DNA of 7,508 nucleotides from Pseudomonadota bacterium. GTDB lineage: Bacteria; Desulfobacterota; Desulfobacteria; Desulfobacterales; Desulfobacteraceae. The stretch lies in contig JAHJDU010000618.1 of the NCBI GenBank assembly GCA_018812385.1, positions 1-7,508 of the forward strand, given 5' to 3'. The notes under the pieces were generated by a model that saw only the letters and a program-made list of their open reading frames with translations, ran no database searches and was not told where the DNA came from. Below, piece after piece: positions 6,100 to 7,508 of the stretch. How positions within the stretch are numbered: position 1 is the first letter of the stretch; the number at the start of each line of letters is the position of its first letter. The translations under genes were made by a program, and so were the position numbers.

Positions 6100-6528
6100 A
6101 TGTCGGAAAAAGTATTGCTTGTGGATGATGAAAAAGAATTTCTGGAGGTCATGTCTGAGCGGATGACGGCCCGGGGTATGGTGGTGACCACTGCTGAATC
6201 TGCTGACCAGGCACTTTCCATTATAGGAAAAGAGTCATTTGATGCCATTGTCATGGATTTTCAGATGCCGGGTATGGACGGTATGGAAGCATTGAAGGCC
6301 ATTAAAAATAAAAAACCCGAGCTGCAGATCATTTTGCTCACCGGTTATGCCACTGTTGAAAAAACAGTTGAAGCCATGAAAATCGGCGCCACGGATTTCC
6401 TTGAAAAACCGGCAGACCTTGAAGCCCTTGCAGAAAAGATAAAAAAGGCAAAAGCAGAAAAGATGCTCATCGTTGAAAAACAAACAGAGGAAAAAATTAA
6501 AGAAATTCTCCAGCGACGTGGCGGATGA
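6100..6528 (+). CDS. Stand-alone response regulator receiver protein (second)
   Basis: This 142-residue CheY-like receiver has D9-D10 in LLVDDEKEF, phospho-acceptor D53 in IVMDFQMPGMDG, T81 in LLTGYA and K103 in LEKPAD, all intact. Residues 105-140 form a long charged helix rich in lysine and glutamate, a possible dimerisation or docking tail. There is no DNA-binding domain. The start is secure: AAGGAG sits 7 bases before ATG 6100, the best ribosome binding site in the cluster, suggesting higher expression than the kinases. The receiver is clearly related to the first one; both genes share an identical 21-base stretch over the VDDEKEF codons. It sits after the proposed phosphotransferase and 130 bases before the transporter. 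It may be the terminal acceptor of the relay, acting by protein contact, possibly on the transporter; that link is inference. Confidence 0.93.
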   Translation: MSEKVLLVDDEKEFLEVMSERMTARGMVVTTAESADQALSIIGKESFDAIVMDFQMPGMDGMEALKAIKNKKPELQIILLTGYATVEKTVEAMKIGATDFLEKPADLEALAEKIKKAKAEKMLIVEKQTEEKIKEILQRRGG

Positions 6529-6552
6529 AAAGATAGCCATTATCCCAGATTG

Positions 6553-6574
6553 TCTTGACAAAAACCAATTTCCT
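6553..6574 (+). promoter_or_regulatory. Shared upstream block, copy 2 (TTGACAAAAA type)
   Basis: TCTTGACAAAAA followed by AA and TTCCT matches the block upstream of the HyfB-type gene at 19 of 22 positions. The small dyad TTGTC-TT-GACAA (6550-6561) overlaps its start. It lies about 95 bases before the transporter ATG. It may be a common regulator site or simply a consensus -35 box followed by an A-tract. Confidence 0.3.
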
Positions 6575-6599
6575 GTCTTATTTAAAACAAATTTATAAA
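6555..6599 (+). promoter_or_regulatory. Promoter region of the SLC13-type transporter gene
   Basis: A perfect -35 hexamer TTGACA (6555-6560) is followed after 18 bases by a poor -10, TATTTA (6579-6584). A better -10, TATAAA, lies at 6594-6599 but has only TCCTGT at -35 spacing. Either arrangement would separate transporter transcription from the phosphorelay genes. With the second, the TTGACA block would be centred near -42, the position of an activator overlapping the -35. I see no rho-independent terminator after the second receiver gene, so read-through is also likely. Confidence 0.4.
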
Positions 6600-6602
6600 A
6601 TA

Positions 6603-6621
6603 AAGGGTCGATATAACCCTT
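6603..6621 (+). repeat. Inverted repeat in the transporter leader
   Basis: AAGGGT (6603-6608) and ACCCTT (6616-6621) form a perfect dyad around seven bases, about 38 bases before the ATG and close to the predicted transcription start. No U-tract follows, so it is not a terminator. It could be an operator or a 5'-leader hairpin. Confidence 0.35.
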
Positions 6622-6641
6622 GAGAAATTTATATTAACTTT

Positions 6642-6646
6642 AGGAG
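6642..6646 (+). promoter_or_regulatory. Ribosome binding site of the transporter, with unusually long spacing
   Basis: AGGAG is 12 bases before ATG 6659, longer than the usual 5-9. An out-of-frame ATG at 6648 opens a four-codon reading frame whose TGA overlaps the transporter ATG as ATGA. That upstream ATG is only one base from the AGGAG, so it is unlikely to be used much. Confidence 0.55.
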
Positions 6647-6658
6647 AATGATATTACC

Positions 6659-7508
6659 ATGACTACTAATACAGCGGTCTTAACCGGCTCTAATGTTGAC
6701 TGGAAACGGATACTATTCCTATTAATTGGCCTTACACTTTTTTTTGTTGTTAACTTTTCCCCGCCATGGCCTGATGCCATTGATCCCACAGGAAAACATT
6801 TTTTATTGAGCAAAGAGGCCAAAGGAGCACTGGCTGTATTCCTCCTAGGCGGCACCTGGTGGGTTTTTGAAGTTGTGCCCATTGGCATAACAAGCCTGAC
6901 AATTGGGGTTTTACAGGTTCTGTTCCTCATACGCACCGCAGATTCGGCGTTTAAAGATTTTATGACACCTTCCGTGCTTTTTATCTTTGCATCTCTTGTT
7001 ATCGGAATGGTCTTTACAAAAACAGGCCTTACAAAACGGCTTGCATATAAAATGCTTATGATTGTTGGAGAAAAAACCAGTATGATTTACCTGGGGTGTT
7101 TTGTTGTAACGGCTGCCCTGACCCACATCATGGCTCATACGGCTGTAGCCGCCACCATGTATCCGCTGCTTGTAACAATATATCAAATGTATACTGATGA
7201 TGATAAGCCCACAAATTTTGGAAAAGGATTATTCATCGGCATGGCATTTGTTGCCGGCGCAGGAAGTATTGTCACGCTGCTCGGGGCTGCGAGGGGAGCC
7301 GTCGCCATTGGTTTTTACAAGGACATCATTGGAAGAGATATCTCCTTTTTTGAACTGGCCTTCTATATGTTCCCCATTGGATGGGCAATGGTATTAATTT
7401 TATGGGGATTCTTTATGGTTTTTCTTAAACCTGAGAAAAAAAGCATCCCCGGCTTAAGGGAAAAAGCAAGAGAATTAAACCAGTCAATGGGAAAGATTAC
7501 AAAAAATG
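6659..7508 (+). CDS. SLC13/DASS-family transporter, N-terminal 283 residues (cut by window edge)
   Basis: The reading frame is open from ATG 6659 (MTTNTAVLTG) to the edge, and the visible 283 residues contain about 7-8 hydrophobic segments. The pattern of the divalent-anion:sodium symporter family is recognisable: FLLGGTWWVFEVVPIGITSL (62-80) after the first helix, FIFASLVIGMVFTKTGL (108-124), the first re-entrant hairpin near 156-171 (HIMAHTAVAATMYPL) and the following glycine-rich segment at 200-217. The SNT sequence of the first hairpin is replaced by AHT (159-161), and the usual G-T-P-P-N motif reads GAARGA (209-214). The fold is therefore clear but the substrate and coupling ion are not; family members carry dicarboxylates, citrate or sulfate. 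Full members are commonly 450-600 residues, so roughly half is missing. It follows the second receiver gene in the same direction and may be controlled by, or supply the signal for, the sensor kinase. Confidence 0.85.
   Translation, partial: MTTNTAVLTGSNVDWKRILFLLIGLTLFFVVNFSPPWPDAIDPTGKHFLLSKEAKGALAVFLLGGTWWVFEVVPIGITSLTIGVLQVLFLIRTADSAFKDFMTPSVLFIFASLVIGMVFTKTGLTKRLAYKMLMIVGEKTSMIYLGCFVVTAALTHIMAHTAVAATMYPLLVTIYQMYTDDDKPTNFGKGLFIGMAFVAGAGSIVTLLGAARGAVAIGFYKDIIGRDISFFELAFYMFPIGWAMVLILWGFFMVFLKPEKKSIPGLREKARELNQSMGKITKN

Noticed and set aside
3604..6141. Identical 21-base stretch in both receiver genes (3604-3624 and 6121-6141) as a mobile or recombination repeat
   Set aside because: It encodes the conserved VDDEKEF motif in both, so shared ancestry and constraint explain it.

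Overview
The window reads as chromosomal DNA of an anaerobic, probably delta-proteobacterial organism (Desulfobacterota, Desulfobacter/Desulfobacula-like). That assignment is an inference from protein style and from the pairing of an energy-converting hydrogenase-type membrane module with small phosphorelay proteins and an SLC13 transporter; no rRNA or marker gene is present. Base composition is moderately AT-rich and looks even throughout. I see no insertion sequence, tRNA, rRNA, CRISPR array or phage gene. Gene density is high, and no gene-free stretch exceeds about 130 bases.

Left part, minus strand (1-3390). Two genes and the start of a third are read leftwards. The most upstream (2146-3390) encodes a 414-residue protein with an isolated PEP-synthase/PPDK-type ATP-grasp-like domain and an unrecognised C-terminal half. 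After a 123-base gap holding a good sigma70-type promoter comes a 654-residue HyfB/HycC-type antiporter-like membrane subunit (58-2022). Fifteen bases later the next gene of that operon starts (1-42, cut by the window edge). This is the start of a respiratory-complex-I-related or Ech/Hyf-type membrane operon.

Right part, plus strand (3472-7508). Divergent from the ATP-grasp gene runs a tight cluster: a stand-alone receiver protein (3472-3960), a membrane sensor histidine kinase (3999-5399), a small protein with an intact HEIKN phospho-acceptor box but no recognisable ATP-binding motifs (5386-6045), a second stand-alone receiver (6100-6528), and an SLC13/DASS-type transporter (6659 to beyond the right edge). 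The order receiver - kinase - degenerate kinase - receiver suggests a four-component phosphorelay in which the third protein may act like Spo0B or ChpT, shuttling phosphate between the two receivers. Neither receiver has a DNA-binding or enzymatic output domain, so the output is not visible. The adjacent transporter is the obvious candidate target or cargo context.

Noncoding signals. The decamer TTGACAAAAA occurs upstream of the HyfB-type gene, in the divergent intergenic region and upstream of the transporter; the first and third copies share a longer 22-base block (19 of 22 identical). Hairpins sit in the divergent region, across the 3' end of the degenerate-kinase gene, and in the transporter leader. 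The most noteworthy points are the proposed phosphotransferase, the transporter's altered signature motifs, and the orphan ATP-grasp protein.
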